From NCBI RefSeq assembly GCF_914767665.1, contig NC_059503.1, positions 1,860,001 to 1,924,000 on the forward strand: a stretch of DNA of 64,000 bases. Direction: 5' to 3'. A program made the position numbers and the translations under genes. The stretch comes from Harmonia axyridis. Lineage: Eukaryota; Arthropoda; Insecta; Coleoptera; Coccinellidae. The notes beneath the pieces are model-generated. The model did not search any database. It was not told the DNA's origin and worked only from the letters and a program-made list of their open reading frames with translations. Below, in pieces: positions 12,301 through 23,900 of this stretch (positions are counted from its first letter, which is position 1; each line of letters begins with the position of its first letter).

Positions 12301-15248
12301 TTCTCTAAACTGTTTGGGTTTTCAGGGCTTGGATCAATGAGATGCTGGCGAGGGTTACAGCTCCTGAACTTCCTCAAGAAGTGCTGGAGGCGGAGTTACT
12401 TGTGGAGAAACACAGCGAGTTGAAGGTGGAGATCGACGCCAAAGATAAGGAGATGAGAAAATTCTACGAGACCGGCGAAGACTACATAAAAGAAAACCAT
12501 TTCATGGCTCAAGACATCGCCGACAAAATCGAAATCCTGAAACTTCGATTTTCCCTGCTTTTAGGGACTTGGGAGAAGCGAAAGGTCATCTATGATCAGA
12601 ACCTGGACGCTCAGCTGTTCAAGAGGGAGGCGTCCGTTTTGGAGAATTGGCTAATTATGAGGGAGGACGCTCTCAAAGACGAGAAATTGGGAGATAACAT
12701 CTTACAAGTGGAAGATCTCATCAGGAAGCATTGCGACTTTGAGGAGACGATCAAAGCTCAAGAGGAGAAATTCTCGGCTCTCAAGAGAAAGACTATGGTA
12801 GGTGACTCTATTATTCACTTGTTTTTCCCACTATTTTTCGAATACGTTTGAAAAAACCCGGTGTAATTTTTCAGATAGAAGAGGCGTTTGCGCAACAGCT
12901 CAGGCTAGAAGAGCTGGCCAGGAAGGCCGAAAAGGAACGTCTAGAACAGGAAAAACTGGACATGCGCAAACGACAAGAGATGCAGAGGATCGCTGAGTCG
13001 CGTAGAATAGACGAAGGACGCCCCACTCCGACAATCACCATGAACGGCGTCAAACAGAATGATATACCGCCCGCCGCAGAAGATAATAAGGCCCCGGGTA
13101 CGTCCCTGAGGAAGACCAATTCCGTCGCCCACTTGTTCGACAGGGACCGAGTTAGGAAGATAGGCGACAGTTCGATAAAGAGAGCCGAAAGCATGAAGAC
13201 CCCTCCAAACAAGCCTATAAAGAGGACCCCATCTTTTGCGACACGCAGAAGGGGTTCCTTCAGATCGAGACCAGGTAAGGAATCGATCTTTCGAATACAC
13301 TGATTCCGGAAGTTGAATAGACTATTGTACACTGCGCAAAAAAATTAACGCACATTCTGAAAATCTCAATTTTAATGAAAGTTAACTCTACATTGACTTT
13401 ATAACTTATTTTTTATGTTCTCTCGGGAAGGTTTTGAACGAAACAAGACACATTAAATGGAAGACAAATTCAGGATTTCACCGAATCTTATGTGAAAGAA
13501 GAAAAATAAACAATTTTCAAAATACTGGAATGCTGATAAGTGATTTAGTACTTGGTATTTCCACCCCTTGCGTTAATTACAGCTCAGCAACGACGGTTCA
13601 TACTCAAAATGAGTGATCTTAAAATGTTCTGATCTAATCCTTCCCAGATTTCTCTGAGTTGGATTCCTAAGTCATTAAGAGTAGCTGGAAGATTTTATGA
13701 ACTTCTCAGCCTTCTATTGAGGTTGTCCCAAACCTGCTCAATCGGATTGAAATCTGGACTTCTTGCTGGCCATTCCATTCGAGAGACTTCAACCTCTTCA
13801 AGGTACTCCTGAACGATGCGCGCACGATTGGGACTGGCATTATCGTCCATAAAAATGAAATTTGCACCAATGTATGGGGCAAATGGCACTACATGCTCTT
13901 CAAGAATGTTCCTTATATACCTATCAGCATTCATAGCTCCATTATCAACGACCACTAAGTCTGTGCGAGCAGTCAAAGATATTCCACCCCATACCATAAT
14001 CGATCCTCCCCCAAAACCAGTAGTATTCAGGAAATTGCACTGAGCATATCTTTCATGTGGACGTCTGTATACAAGGGAACGTCGATCACAATGGTAGAGG
14101 CAGAATCTAGACTCATCTGTGAAGAGAACTCTTTCCCAATCATCCTCTTCCCAATGGATATGCTCTCTCGCAAAATCCAAACGCGCCCTTCGATGGGCTG
14201 GGGTAAGAGCTGGGCCTCTTGCCGCGACACGAGGCCTTAAATCATATTCTCTGAGGCGATTTCTTATTGTCTGAGTGCTAATTTGCACCCCATGAGTTCA
14301 CCTTCAGTTATAGAATGAATTTGAGATTTCCATAATGTGCGTTAATTTTTTTGCAAAGTGTAGTTGCATGAGCGTCAAGTTAAGTAACATTAGCAAAATT
14401 CAAACATTACATTTTCATGATGTTTTCAGGAAACGATGCAGCTTTGCCGCCTGTCGAAGCAGAAAGTTTCTTGGATCGGAAGCAAATATTGTCGCCTAAT
14501 GGTAAAAGGGCCACAAATCGTACCTGGAAAAATTCTTACACAGTACTGTGCGGCCAGCTGATGTGCTTTTTCAAAAATAAGGAAGATTTCGCTGCTAGTA
14601 AAGCTTGTTGTCCTCCAATCAACATTCACAATGCCAAATGTACAGTAGCTGATGATTATCAAAAGAGAAAAAACACGTTTAGGTTGCAAGTCAACGATGG
14701 GTCAGAATTGTTATTCTCTACAAACTCTGAAGGGGATATGTTGGATTGGATCAATAAAATTGTGTTCAGAGCAAGATTGCCGCCTAGTCAGCAATTGCTC
14801 AATTTCGATATTGTCAAGGTGAGTTGAGCAATATTGATTTGTTATTCAACTAATTTATTAATTTTTGAGGTTTTTCATCACTAATTTTTTTTTTAATCTT
14901 GCAGGATACTAACGACTATGAGATGAGTTCACAGTCAAGTCGAACGTCAAGTCCTGAAGTAACAGAGTCAATTGTTGAACTGAGAAACCCCAATATTCAG
15001 AATGGCAGCTCTTCATCGAATTCAAGCAATCGACATTCATTGGGTAGGTTCAATATTCTTTCATTCATGATCGATCAATAATTGAACAATAACTTCCAAT
15101 TTCAGATGAATACAACATGCCAACAAGACAGGAATGGAACAATTCAGCTAACAGTCGGCCAAATACGTTATCAGGAGAGCCTCCGAAAGTATCCCACAGG
15201 ATATGGGATCTGTTATTGAAGAAGAAGCGACATACGTCCCAAATGTGA
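398..15248 (+). CDS. kst: karst, beta-heavy spectrin (5'-incomplete, 27 exons)
   Basis: Giant membrane-skeleton protein that pairs with alpha-spectrin at apical and lateral membranes. Exons read from splice sites: 398-850, 934-1464, 1523-1742, 1796-2020, 2075-2618, 2676-2925, 2978-3648, 3703-3940, 4020-4159, 4272-4465, 4575-4894, 4948-5385, 5457-5675, 5730-6026, 6091-6236, (6846-6902 optional), 7057-7339, 7427-7730, 7787-7966, 8029-10814, 10991-11221, 11375-11770, 11914-12266, 12326-12797, 12875-13274, 14430-14818, 14905-15043, 15106-15248. Phases agree at every junction. Without the optional exon they give 10,962 nt, or 3,653 residues plus stop. The first exon is the region straight after the CH domains (motif FPNSLEG). 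About 29 spectrin repeats follow, with an SH3 domain near residues 570-621 and a PH domain near 3440-3545. The CH actin-binding domains are outside the window. The donor at 3941 (GTTGGT) is the least typical site. Family identity is certain from SH3 plus PH plus repeat number. Confidence 0.96.
2075..2618 (+). other. kst: kst exon encoding the SH3 domain and its linkers
   Basis: This exon interrupts a spectrin repeat with an SH3 domain, the hallmark of beta-heavy spectrin among beta-spectrins. The SH3 signature runs from ALYPF through the DWW motif and ends at PANYV, at about 2356-2502. Both flanks are Val/Lys/Glu-rich linkers (VYETRMVPMEVYEDEP before; KTKMVNQKVPVKV after) that look like beta-strand-forming, mutually similar segments. 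SH3 domains bind proline-rich partners; the partner here cannot be read from sequence. Confidence 0.93.
6846..6902 (+). CDS. kst: candidate 57-nt in-frame cassette exon of kst
   Basis: Inside the 6237-7056 intron, a T-rich tract plus AG (6844-6845) and a donor AGGTAATA (GT at 6903) bound 57 nt with no stop. Its phase (2 in, 2 out) fits both neighbours, so inclusion adds 19 residues: TETPSEMYDEVMERHDLVS, before ESWERL. The insertion falls where helix B passes to helix C of a spectrin repeat. Skipping also keeps the frame, so it may be alternatively spliced. The coding and phase match are visible; use in mRNA is inferred. Confidence 0.5.
8029..10814 (+). other. kst: giant kst exon (928 codons)
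   Basis: A single uninterrupted 2,786-nt exon, against mostly 140-670 nt elsewhere in the gene. It encodes roughly nine consecutive spectrin repeats with the usual signature (W in helix A, GRD/GND in the A-B region, LLxKH and LQRKH heptads in helix B). Acceptor AG at 8027-8028, donor GTGAGT at 10815. The exon fits ancestral introns having been lost here, or never gained. Confidence 0.95.
13330..14360 (-). mobile_element. Tc1-like (DD34E) element, 5'-deleted, in a kst intron
   Basis: Bounded by TA at both ends (13328-13329 and 14361-14362) with inverted ends CACTGCGCAAAAAAATTAAC on the left and a near-complement on the right. The - strand encodes the catalytic half of a Tc1 transposase: TDESRF for the first D, IFMDDNA for the second, then SPDFNPIEQVWD with 34 residues to the E. 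The N-terminal helix-turn-helix part is missing: after CCATGAGTT the sequence jumps to the 3' terminal region, a gap of about 500 bp compared with the copy at 26743-28268. It is therefore non-autonomous. It sits in the kst intron 13275-14429, antisense to kst. Confidence 0.92.
14430..15248 (+). other. kst: kst C-terminal PH domain exons and tail
   Basis: The exon 14430-14818 encodes a PH domain: strands around NRTWKNSYTVLCGQLMCFF, then a KNTFRLQ strand, and the C-terminal helix with EGDMLDWINKIV. PH domains of beta-spectrins bind phosphoinositides and membranes. Two short exons (14905-15043, 15106-15248) add a Ser-rich tail ending LLLKKKRHTSQM and stop TGA at 15246-15248. The segment before the PH domain (12875-13274) is charged then Pro/Ser/Arg-rich, probably an unstructured linker. 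Confidence 0.93.
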
Positions 15249-15426
15249 ATGCCAAGTCTTTACGATTTATCGTAAATTTGAACCTTTGAGTATTAAGTTG
15301 TTATGGTTATGAAATATTGTTTATAGTGTAGTTTTTTATTGTATATAATTGATGGTTATTATAAATTATAGTGAACCAAATTGAAGATTTCCAAATCATT
15401 TTTGTATTTGTAATTGATTCAATGAC

Positions 15427-15432
15427 ATTAAA
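15427..15432 (+). terminator. kst: kst polyadenylation signal
   Basis: ATTAAA, followed by a T-rich stretch, about 180 nt after the kst stop. It is the best signal before the convergent METTL6 gene. Inferred from position. Confidence 0.5.
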
Positions 15433-15641
15433 GTTTATAATTTTTTTCCTTGTATCCTCATTTTTTTATTTTTATTTTCACCCCAAGTATTAATAATAAT
15501 TTAATTTCCACAATTATTGCAAGCATACACATATATGACAATGAAAGGAAAACACGTCAAGTAATACATAGAAATCATCTATCAAAGTATTCTTTCGAAT
15601 TGAGAGGCTGACTTCATTAATTCATGGTAGGTTTAAATTAT

Positions 15642-15647
15642 TTTATT
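15642..15647 (-). terminator. METTL6: METTL6 polyadenylation signal
   Basis: AATAAA on the - strand, 55 nt downstream of the METTL6 stop. It leaves roughly 200 bp between the convergent kst and METTL6 transcript ends. Confidence 0.5.
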
Positions 15648-15701
15648 AATAAAAAAAATTGGTTGACATTATAGGTTTTTTATTCTAGAAGAAACCTAAT
15701 A

Positions 15702-16555
15702 TCATCTTGGTTTCATAACTTTCGATTGAATGAATATCCTCGGAACATCAATATTTTCCTTTATGTTTATTGTCCTACGATGAACATAACAGTTACTTAT
15801 AATTTGGAATCCAACGTTTGTGAAAATATCCTCTATATATTCTGGGGCAAAATAGAAGCTCCTGTAAAATGATCCTTTTTAGTTCAAGGAAGCTTTCATG
15901 TTTTCGTTACATACCTTGTTCCATCTTGTCTCATGTAGAAATTGTTAGCTATTTTATGACCTGCCTTAAATCTAATTTGGGCCATGTCATAAAGTCCATA
16001 ATCTCTGAATAAAAGCACACCTCCTGGTTTTAAAAGTTCAAAAATATTTCTAATTGTTGATATAAACTTATCTGGGTGTATAGCAGATAATACAAATATT
16101 AAAGTTACAATATCAATCTCATTTTTGCCAATCTCTTGGTGAACATCATCAGTAGTTATATCACATTGAAAAATTTTCATAGTATTTACATTATAGAGTT
16201 GATTTTTCTTCACAAACTCAACGGCTCTTGGTGATAGATCACAAGCATAAATATATGAAAACAAATTCTCTTCCACTAAAGGAAATATAAAATTTCCTAC
16301 ACCGCATCCTACCTCGAAAATCACTCGTTTCTCTTCATCGTCCTTTTCATTTAATAGTTCTTTGAATTCCCGAGTTGTCCAATGTCGATCTTTGAAAAAT
16401 CTCTCTTCGTTCCTTTTGTAGAACAAATCCCAGTATTTTTTAGCATTCTTTTCTAAATCATTAGCTTTGTAATCAGGGACTAATCTGGAATTTTGTTGTT
16501 CCAATTTACTCTTTTCGTCGTCAGAGAGTGATTTTGGTATAAATGTGTAGTCCAT
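15702..16555 (-). CDS. METTL6: METTL6, tRNA N3-methylcytidine methyltransferase
   Basis: Two exons: 16555-15915 (start ATG to donor GTATGT) and 15861-15702 (acceptor after TTTTACAG to TGA). Joined, they give 801 nt and 266 residues, close to the usual METTL6 size. SAM-binding motif I is VGCGVGNFIFP, motif II is YACDLSPRAVEF, and the family block FRDYGLYDMAQIRF follows. The C-terminal exon carries YVHRRT and VDVPRIF, typical of METTL6 rather than METTL2 or METTL8. METTL6 methylates C32 of tRNA-Ser, with seryl-tRNA synthetase as partner in other animals. The gene lies between kst (tail to tail) and Sema2a, with no functional link visible. Nothing looks broken. Confidence 0.93.
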
Positions 16556-16674
16556 TCTGTTATGATATTTTTAAGATAACAGTAAAAATAAATAAAACAA
16601 AACTAGGTTAGGAAAGAGTGACAGATTCGAATACTCTTCTTCGGTCGGTATCGTTCGCAATCGTGAAATTTAAA

Positions 16675-16682
16675 TTTCGCGC
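16675..16682 (-). promoter_or_regulatory. possible E2F-type site upstream of METTL6
   Basis: TTTCGCGC lies about 120 bp upstream of the METTL6 ATG, in a short CpG-containing patch (16640-16685) within otherwise A+T-rich DNA. This is the right place for a core promoter. The match is to the known E2F consensus; function is inferred. Confidence 0.25.
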
Positions 16683-17724
16683 CATAACACTGTTTTGATA
16701 GAACAATTGATTAATAATTAACAACTTATTATTTGGCAAAGGTAGTGTGGGTACTGTACTGTATCGAGCTGTAGATTCTGGGTTGTTTTAGCTGTTATCT
16801 AGCCTCGGATTTTCATTTCAGTATATTTGAAGTTTTTTTCGTTTTCTGAACACATTGAGAGAGGAATAGTTGAGGAAGAGGAAGTGTCATTCAATTAAAA
16901 TGGCATTTCTGAAATTAATGAAATTTTAGGTTACAAACTTAAAACTATGAATTGACCCAAAGGACAATATTTGAAAATAAATAATGCCAGCATCATTGCT
17001 CAACACAATTAGAAGTTGGAAAAAAAGTGCTTTCAGTGATAAACAAATTATTTCACAATTCATAACCAGGGCCACTCATTCACATGATTTTGATAGTAGG
17101 TACTCAGAAAATTGAAAAAATAACGTTCTTGCAATTACCACCTTAACTGTAGGTAAACATTTTACATTTGAGCTATTGGATTTTCAGTTTGAAAGAAATA
17201 ACAATTCAGAATGAAGTGATTCAAGTGAAAAGTGGAAATTTCGTATACACCATTCAAAGTTATCAAATTCTTCAATTGGAATTCAAAATTTTGGAATCTT
17301 GGATTATTTTATTAACTCTTCAATAGTCACAGTGAAATCCTAAAGTTGCGAAGTATCAGATGGATGCTAATATGAATTAAAAGTCCTGTCTATAAAAAGG
17401 AACAATTGAGAAATGGAAATTTTACTACTGTGAAATATTGATCTAAAATTTAATACCTAGGAATACTTACAGCATTGGTCACTTGAATACAAATGAGTCT
17501 TTAGTCTTACTAAAGAATCACTTTGCTACATACAATATAGGTATTGATCTTGTTCTACAAACTTGCCTCGCCAAACACTGTTCTTGGCTCAATAGCCATT
17601 CATTTAATTATAGGTAAAGATGGTTCTTGGATACTTCAATTAGAATTAATTTTTTCTGTTTGAAAAACATATTTGAAATTCCTTCGAAGCAACTGGAAGA
17701 TTAATATTTCAAATCTGCTGCAAC

Positions 17725-17805
17725 ATAGGTTATCTCAAGTACAGGGGTTGACGTTAGGAGAAGGGTTATTGTTTTCCATTGTGCATCTGAGGGTATACAT
17801 TTGCA
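17725..17805. repeat. dispersed repeat, copy 1 (copy 2 at 18765-18840)
   Basis: About 75 bp shared at roughly 85% by eye: ACATAGGTTATCTCAAGT then GACGTTAGGAGAAGGGTTAT and a CTGAGGGT end. The two copies are direct repeats about 1 kb apart, bracketing the non-LTR relic at 18123-18482. Family unknown. Confidence 0.6.
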
Positions 17806-18122
17806 ATTTATTCCAAGCGACTGAAAGATTTTGATTTCAAATCTGATGAATGTACAAATATAACTCTTCCATTCATGTTGATAATTTTACTTTATATGTA
17901 TATAAATATTCTCACATGAGTGGCACTTATGACATTTGACTTTTGAATGAAATAACGAATTTAGGATAACAATTTGAATACATGAAAGCAGAAAAAATTT
18001 CCAGTAATGTGTCTTCTGCCATTCATTATCTTTCTTTCTCTTCCTCAATGAATAGATAATTTCAGTATTAGAAGTTTGCTCTAGGTATAGGGGACCTTGT
18101 CATATCTTTCTGTATAGCCAAG

Positions 18123-18482
18123 TACAATTATGCTAACCTTAGAGAACTTCTCATCTTCAACAATGATCCGCGGTTGAGAGGTCACACTTTCAAATTGAAA
18201 AAGGAGAAGTTTGCCACAAGACAGAGACAATATTTTTTGTTCAACCGTATATTCGAGACATGGAATGGCTTACCTGGTGATGTAGTGAATTCTGACTCAG
18301 TGAATAGTTTTAAAAACAAAATAGACAGTTGCTTATTTGGTTAATTTGTTTCTATGCATATAATAATTGTTTTTTTTTTCTCTGCATGCATTCAGTCAGC
18401 TTATTGATTTCTTTGGTTTTTAGGCTTACATAGGACTTAGACCTCAGCCTTCATTTATATGTAATAATAATAATAATAATAA
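18123..18482 (+). mobile_element. CR1/L2-like non-LTR retrotransposon 3' end (relic)
   Basis: An open frame runs to TAA at 18342-18344 and reads as the extreme C-terminus of a reverse transcriptase ORF: RLRGHTFKLKKEKF, then FNRIFETWNGLP, then SVNSFKNKIDSCLFG and stop. This block (R-x-hydrophobic, W-N-x-LP, V-x-SFK-x-KID) is the usual end of CR1/Jockey-group ORF2. About 120 nt of 3' UTR follow, ending in a (TAA)n tail at 18462-18482. The 5' part is absent, as expected of 5'-truncated insertion. Confidence 0.75.
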
Positions 18483-18517
18483 GAAATCAAATGAAAACTC
18501 ATATTTTCTTCATAATC

Positions 18518-20868
18518 TTTATTGATAATATCCAAGAGAGCAATTAGCGACTTAACTATTACAATTTACAGGGATGATCTCACTATATCAACTAATCTTC
18601 ACTGCAATATATTTACAATAAATCGTAAATAATCAGTAGTTTTGGGAACATACCATCGATACAGTTGATGATTATAAAAATTTGAAATCACTAGAATTGT
18701 CAACAATTTCTGATCTCTATAGAACTATGAGGCTAAGAAAAATAAAAACTAAAAGCTACAACTACATAGTTTATCTTAAGTCCAGGGGCTGACGTTAGGA
18801 GAAGGGTTATCGTTCACCATAGCACACCTGAGGGTTAAATACATCTATAAAAATTCAATAAAACTCCTATTGGTTTAATCGTTTACTTCAACAACGTCAA
18901 CCTGTATCCTCCAAACGTCAGGGTCTGTTATAAAATTCAGTAATATGAAAAAATTACTTCATAGAAGTCATCATTTGGATTTCACCTCCGAATCCTCTAC
19001 ATTTTAAATTCGTAACAATAGCTTTGCCTAAATAATGAACGATAATGTGGAGCGTAAAACAATTAAGCTTCCGAAATTATTGCAGGATTTAGGATATGTA
19101 CTCTGTTTCATACAAAAACCCAATTCTTAATCTAAAAATGTGAATAACTTAAAACTAAGACAGTCTGTAAATGCTGTGATTGCTTGTCAACAATCTGCAA
19201 ACATGGAGAATACAATAAATGCGATATACAAAACTACTTACTCCAACAACATTCATAAAACAAAGCTTAACATTTTCAGTATGACGAGTTTTCTTCTGAA
19301 AGTATTCTGTTTATTGTTCATTCATGTAAAGATGTATTTTATTCAGTTATAAGTACTTAGGATTGATATAGTTAATTTTCACTAACTTTACATAGGTATT
19401 TACAGGGTTAATTGAATTAGAATAAATTAAACCATAGTCGAACAGCTCATGACAAAAATAATATGAAAATACTTTCCGTATTCCATTAAGGGGGCTATCA
19501 CTCTAAGAGAAGCAAAAAATTTCAACAGATGTAATAGGAAAAATTAAAATAAATTCAAGTCAAAAGCACCCCAATGGAGAATCTTCTTCAACTAAATAAA
19601 AACATGTGAGAATAAAACGATAAATAAGAATTGTGCGTTAAGTGAACAACCATGTTCTATTGATGTGATAATTTTGAAGTAATTTTTCATTACTACGGTA
19701 TTGCTATATTCATTTTATTGGAAAATTTTCCTTGTGCTTTCCTTTTTTTTTGAATTGATATAATTGCAGCTGCAAAGTGGACAGAAAACTTGTATCCATA
19801 TTTTCAGCAGAGTGATTGTCTTCAACCATAATGAACAACTACAAACTATGTTTTGGAGAAAAAACGAGGAATCAGCTTAGATTTAAGAATTTTCGAAACG
19901 CTCTGACAGAAACCTATAGTTTAACAAAAGTTACAAAATGAATTAGGTACAATTCTTCCAATGTTAAACATATGTACATTTTTTTATTTATATTTATATA
20001 TATTTTAGAAGGACCAACATCTCACAAGCAAAGAGTATTGCTTCAATACGCGATGAATCTACGAGTTTAAATATACAATTTCATGACTAAAACGCAGGAG
20101 ATATACTAGATTACATCGAAATAGTTAAAAAAAATCAAAACTTATGCTTAGTCATAAAATCGGAATTTACAATTTGAAAATATAAATCGAAGAGATATAC
20201 AGAAAAAGTTCACCCACTTGGTCCGAAATATGAGGCTGATTTTACACATCGAAACAAAAAAATCAATTTTCGTGAAAATTACAATACAATACACGCATAT
20301 CACAGTCCTACAATGTTCAAAATTATTCAGTTTTTCCAATGCGATGTGGCATCGTTTTGTTTTTCTGTAAATAGTTGTTTTTCGAAATACATGTTTACTA
20401 GCTAAGACGAAGTAAGTTTTATATTACAGACATTTCGCATGTCGGTGGAGATTTTCGAGATTTCAAAAGGAAATTTAGAGTTGAGAAGCAGTCTGAATAA
20501 GGCCTTGTTGGGAGTTAGGTTGAGCTTTTTGAGCTTGACTTCTATTATTTCCGATCGATGATTCACCTGCTGAAATCTCGACGTTACCCCCACCGATTAA
20601 TACGTTCACGTGAAAAAATATTTCATCATAAAAATCATTACTTTCTTGGAGAATGGATAAACGACACAAGCGCTAGATTTTCACCAGTTGAGCGTCATTA
20701 AAATACACTTTAAAATTCGTCCCAAGCCGCCAGATGGCGTTACATATCTGTTTTTGTCCACACGCAACATCACAGTGTCACACCACTAGTCTAGACGAAA
20801 AGAACGCGGGTCCAGTATAGGGGGATGCCTAGAAACGTCAAGGCTAGCGGCCCATGCTGTACGAGCTA
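18518..20868 (-). other. Sema2a: probable Sema2a 3' UTR / downstream region
   Basis: A+T-rich sequence after the Sema2a stop on the - strand. AATAAA signals on that strand occur at several places, including 19983-19988 and 18518-18523. The true transcript end cannot be chosen from sequence. Small frames here (for example 19140-19352 and 20148-20669) have no recognisable protein features and are not called as genes. Confidence 0.4.
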
Positions 20869-20940
20869 TCACACTAGTGGCCTGTAAATCTCATTTGGGT
20901 GGTTGTTTTGGTTGCTGTCGTTCTGCCTCGAGGCACATTG
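20869..20940 (-). CDS. Sema2a: Sema2a last coding exon (72 nt)
   Basis: After a strong acceptor (TTCTTTTTCAG, AG at 20942-20941), 23 codons read QCASRQNDSNQNNHPNEIY then RPLV and TGA (20871-20869). The order Q-C-x-S/T-R-Q-N ... HPNEI matches the end of insect Sema2a. It begins in phase 0, as required by the donor at 22475. A 1.5-kb intron containing a DD41D element separates it from the Ig exons. The exon is easily missed because it is so short. Confidence 0.88.
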   Translation of the reverse strand, partial: QCASRQNDSNQNNHPNEIYRPLV

Positions 20941-23900
20941 CTGAAAAAGAATAAATCTTTAAGATCCAAAAGTCCATACTTTACTGTGCGCTTGTTCCAG
21001 TGGAACATGCACCAAATAACTGTAATTTTAGAGTTCCACTCACTATTGGAGGAATTCTATGAATAACAGAATATTTTTCGGAGAAAGCATATTTTTATTA
21101 CTAATTTTTTGATTATTTGCAGGGAGGACCCAAGAAATACCAAAATGCAAGAAGGACCAAAAATATGGAATTTCGTGGTGTGCCGAGGTCCTGGCAAGAA
21201 TATGCAGCATTAACTTTCAAAATATGTTGAATAAATATCTTGATGGAAAGATCGTCGCAAGAAATGCATTGAAATTCATTATAATGGGTGTTTTTTTCGA
21301 GTTATATAACTTTAAGTTGGCATTACTGTTCAAGATGGCGACCGATTTAACAGCTGTCAAGTGATTTATTCTCAGTTTGGTTTGGCAATTCATCTTGAAT
21401 AGACTCACGCCTGAACAACGCTTGCAAATAGTGCAATGTTATTTCCAAAATAATGGTTCTGTGCGGAATACGTATCGCGCACTACGTCCATTTTATTTTG
21501 TTTAGCGATTAAGTGCACTTCTGGTTGAATGGCTACGTCAACGAACAAAACTGCCACATTTGGAGTGAAGCTAATCCTCAAGTGTATGTCGAAACACCGT
21601 TACATCCAGAAAAACTGACTGTTTGGTGCGCTTTATGGGTTGATGGAATCATTGGTCCGTACTTCTTCAAAAACGATGATGGCCAGAACGTTAGAGTTAA
21701 TGGTGATCGGTATAAAGCCATGATTACTAACTTTTTCATTCCTGAATTGAACAACCATGATGTCCAGGAGCTGTGGTTCCAACAAGACGGCACAACATGT
21801 CACACAGCTCGTGCCACAATCGATTTATTGAAAGACACGTTTGGTGACCGCCTAATTTCACGTTTTGGACCTGTGAATTGGCCTCCAAGATCTTGTGATT
21901 TAACACCGCTAGACTACTTTCTGTGGGGCTATGTGAAGTCATTGGTCTATGCGGATAAGCCACAAACCCTTGACCGTTTGGAAGACAACATTCGCCGTGT
22001 TATTGCTGATATACTGCCACAAATGTTGAAAAAAGTCATTGAAAATTGGACGTCCAGATTGGACTACATCCGAGCCACCCGTGGCGGTCATATGCCAGAA
22101 ATCATATTTAAAATGTAATGCCACAAGATTATTTTGCGGATAAGTAAAATTCATGTCAATCGAATAATCCATCGTTGTTTTATTGCAATTTAAAGTTCTA
22201 TAGCTCTAAAAAAAACACACTCTATAATGAACCATAGAATATAAACATTTAGGCATTTTTCTGCGACTTACTCTATAACTCTATACAAGAAGTTGAATTG
22301 TATCATATATTTTCAAAATGTGATCAATATCAGAAACTTTGAGCTTGTGTGAGTAAACCGGTTGTGTTATGTGTAGGTTTTGTTACTGTGTCCCGTCGCC
22401 ACTTCAGATTTTAAATTGCACCACTCCTATATCGAAAATTTCAAGCATGCATTTATTATTTTAATTCATACTTACAGCTTGCTTCCTTTCCCAAGTCTTC
22501 ATGGCCGACTTGTACTTTTCGAATTCATGACACCAATCCGAGTAGATCTTCTGGTAATCGTTGGTCTTCGCCGGTGGAGCGCACCTATGCGCATCCACTG
22601 TTACATTGTAGGAACACAACAACGAAGCGCCCATAGAACAATCGTAACGACCAGCGTCCGCCTCTGTGACCGCGATGATGACCAATCCCCTTTCTGACGT
22701 TTCTATGTATTTCTCTGGCCTGAAAAGTGAGGTTCTGTTAGTTTCCATCGAACAACTCGCGGTTCTTCTTCTTCCTTACCTGAACTGGATCTTGTAACGA
22801 CCTTTGTCCTTGGAGTAATGATACCAAGTTATAGTTTGAGAAGACAAGACTGTCGGCATCTTCAGGAAACATCCCAGGTGAAGGCTCTGACCCCACGTGA
22901 CGATCATCTTCTTCTTCACTACGCTGGTGTCGCAGACGTCAACCGTGCTATTGGAAACGTCCTGCAGGAGACTGGATGGAGAAATGAAGAAACTTATTTA
23001 ATCATAAAGTTCTATAAGGAAAGTTCGAGGAATGTAGGCTTTCTCCGAATTGCCCCGAGTTATTGATATCGGTAAATTTCAATCTGCGACATGCATAAAA
23101 TTGGAAAATTGTAAAAACAGTACGAGAGTGGAAAGCGACGCTGATATGAGTGAGCGTCAAAACCACTCATGAGAATCAATCTCGAAGATATTTATTCACA
23201 AATGCTTGTATATATGCCGAATTTCAATATACAGCGAATATTATTCCAACAAAACCGAAAGGAGGATGACAGGGGCGGGGATTCCACATAGGGGAGGGCA
23301 CAAACTAGGATTCGGATGAAAATATATTGAGTTCCACTCCAATCGAAGTGCTCCATGGAAAACCAAAATAGACTACACCGAATTTACAAACAAGTATTAT
23401 TAGTAAAATTCAATTTCGATTTGGAAGAGTTTTATTTGATTGAGAGCCTTCATTCGGAATCAAGAATTGATGGAAATTTTCACATAATTGAAAGTTAACT
23501 GCAAATGGAATGGATCCTCTAACAAACTGAAATTTCATTTGTTTTAATTGATGGAAGTTGAGTGATTACCCCATTCCATCCAAAAATAAGTAATGGTGGA
23601 TGGTAATTGAACTATATCGACAATTTTTCAACATTTAACCAATATATCTCTACATGCTTAACAATTGAAATTAAATAATTTCCAAACTGGCGTTTGATTT
23701 CATTTGTTGGAGTAGATGGTAACTGTATGTTTCCATGCAAAACAAATTAAAAATTTCCAGTTATTTTTTTTTTTTTGAAAATTCAATATAATTGGCTGCT
23801 TTTAAGCTCCTCACTGAGTTTGATTTTATCCACTTATTTTGAATTAATGAAAATTGATTATTTTTCGCTTCCTCTTGAAAATGAAACCATTAAAAAAAGT

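Larger units (their letters stand above)
16556..18122. other. intergenic, METTL6 5' side to non-LTR relic
   Basis: A+T-rich with no supported gene. The first 150 bp should hold the METTL6 5' UTR and promoter. The segment 17725-17805 is a repeat also found at 18765-18840, and the sentence-like block before it (CAACTGGAAGATT...TTTCAAATCTG) recurs diverged at about 17817-17845. Confidence 0.6.

Noticed and set aside
16556..18122. Additional gene between METTL6 and Sema2a
   Set aside because: No frame over about 60 codons with exon-like borders; composition is uniformly A+T-rich.
20402..20669. Frames after a TTTCAG site, considered as the last Sema2a exon
   Set aside because: The 72-nt exon at 20869-20940 fits phase and the known Sema2a tail; these frames match nothing.
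21578..22172. Antisense frames recurring in every DD41D copy
   Set aside because: They occur only opposite the transposase frame and recur because the element does. No independent evidence of a gene.
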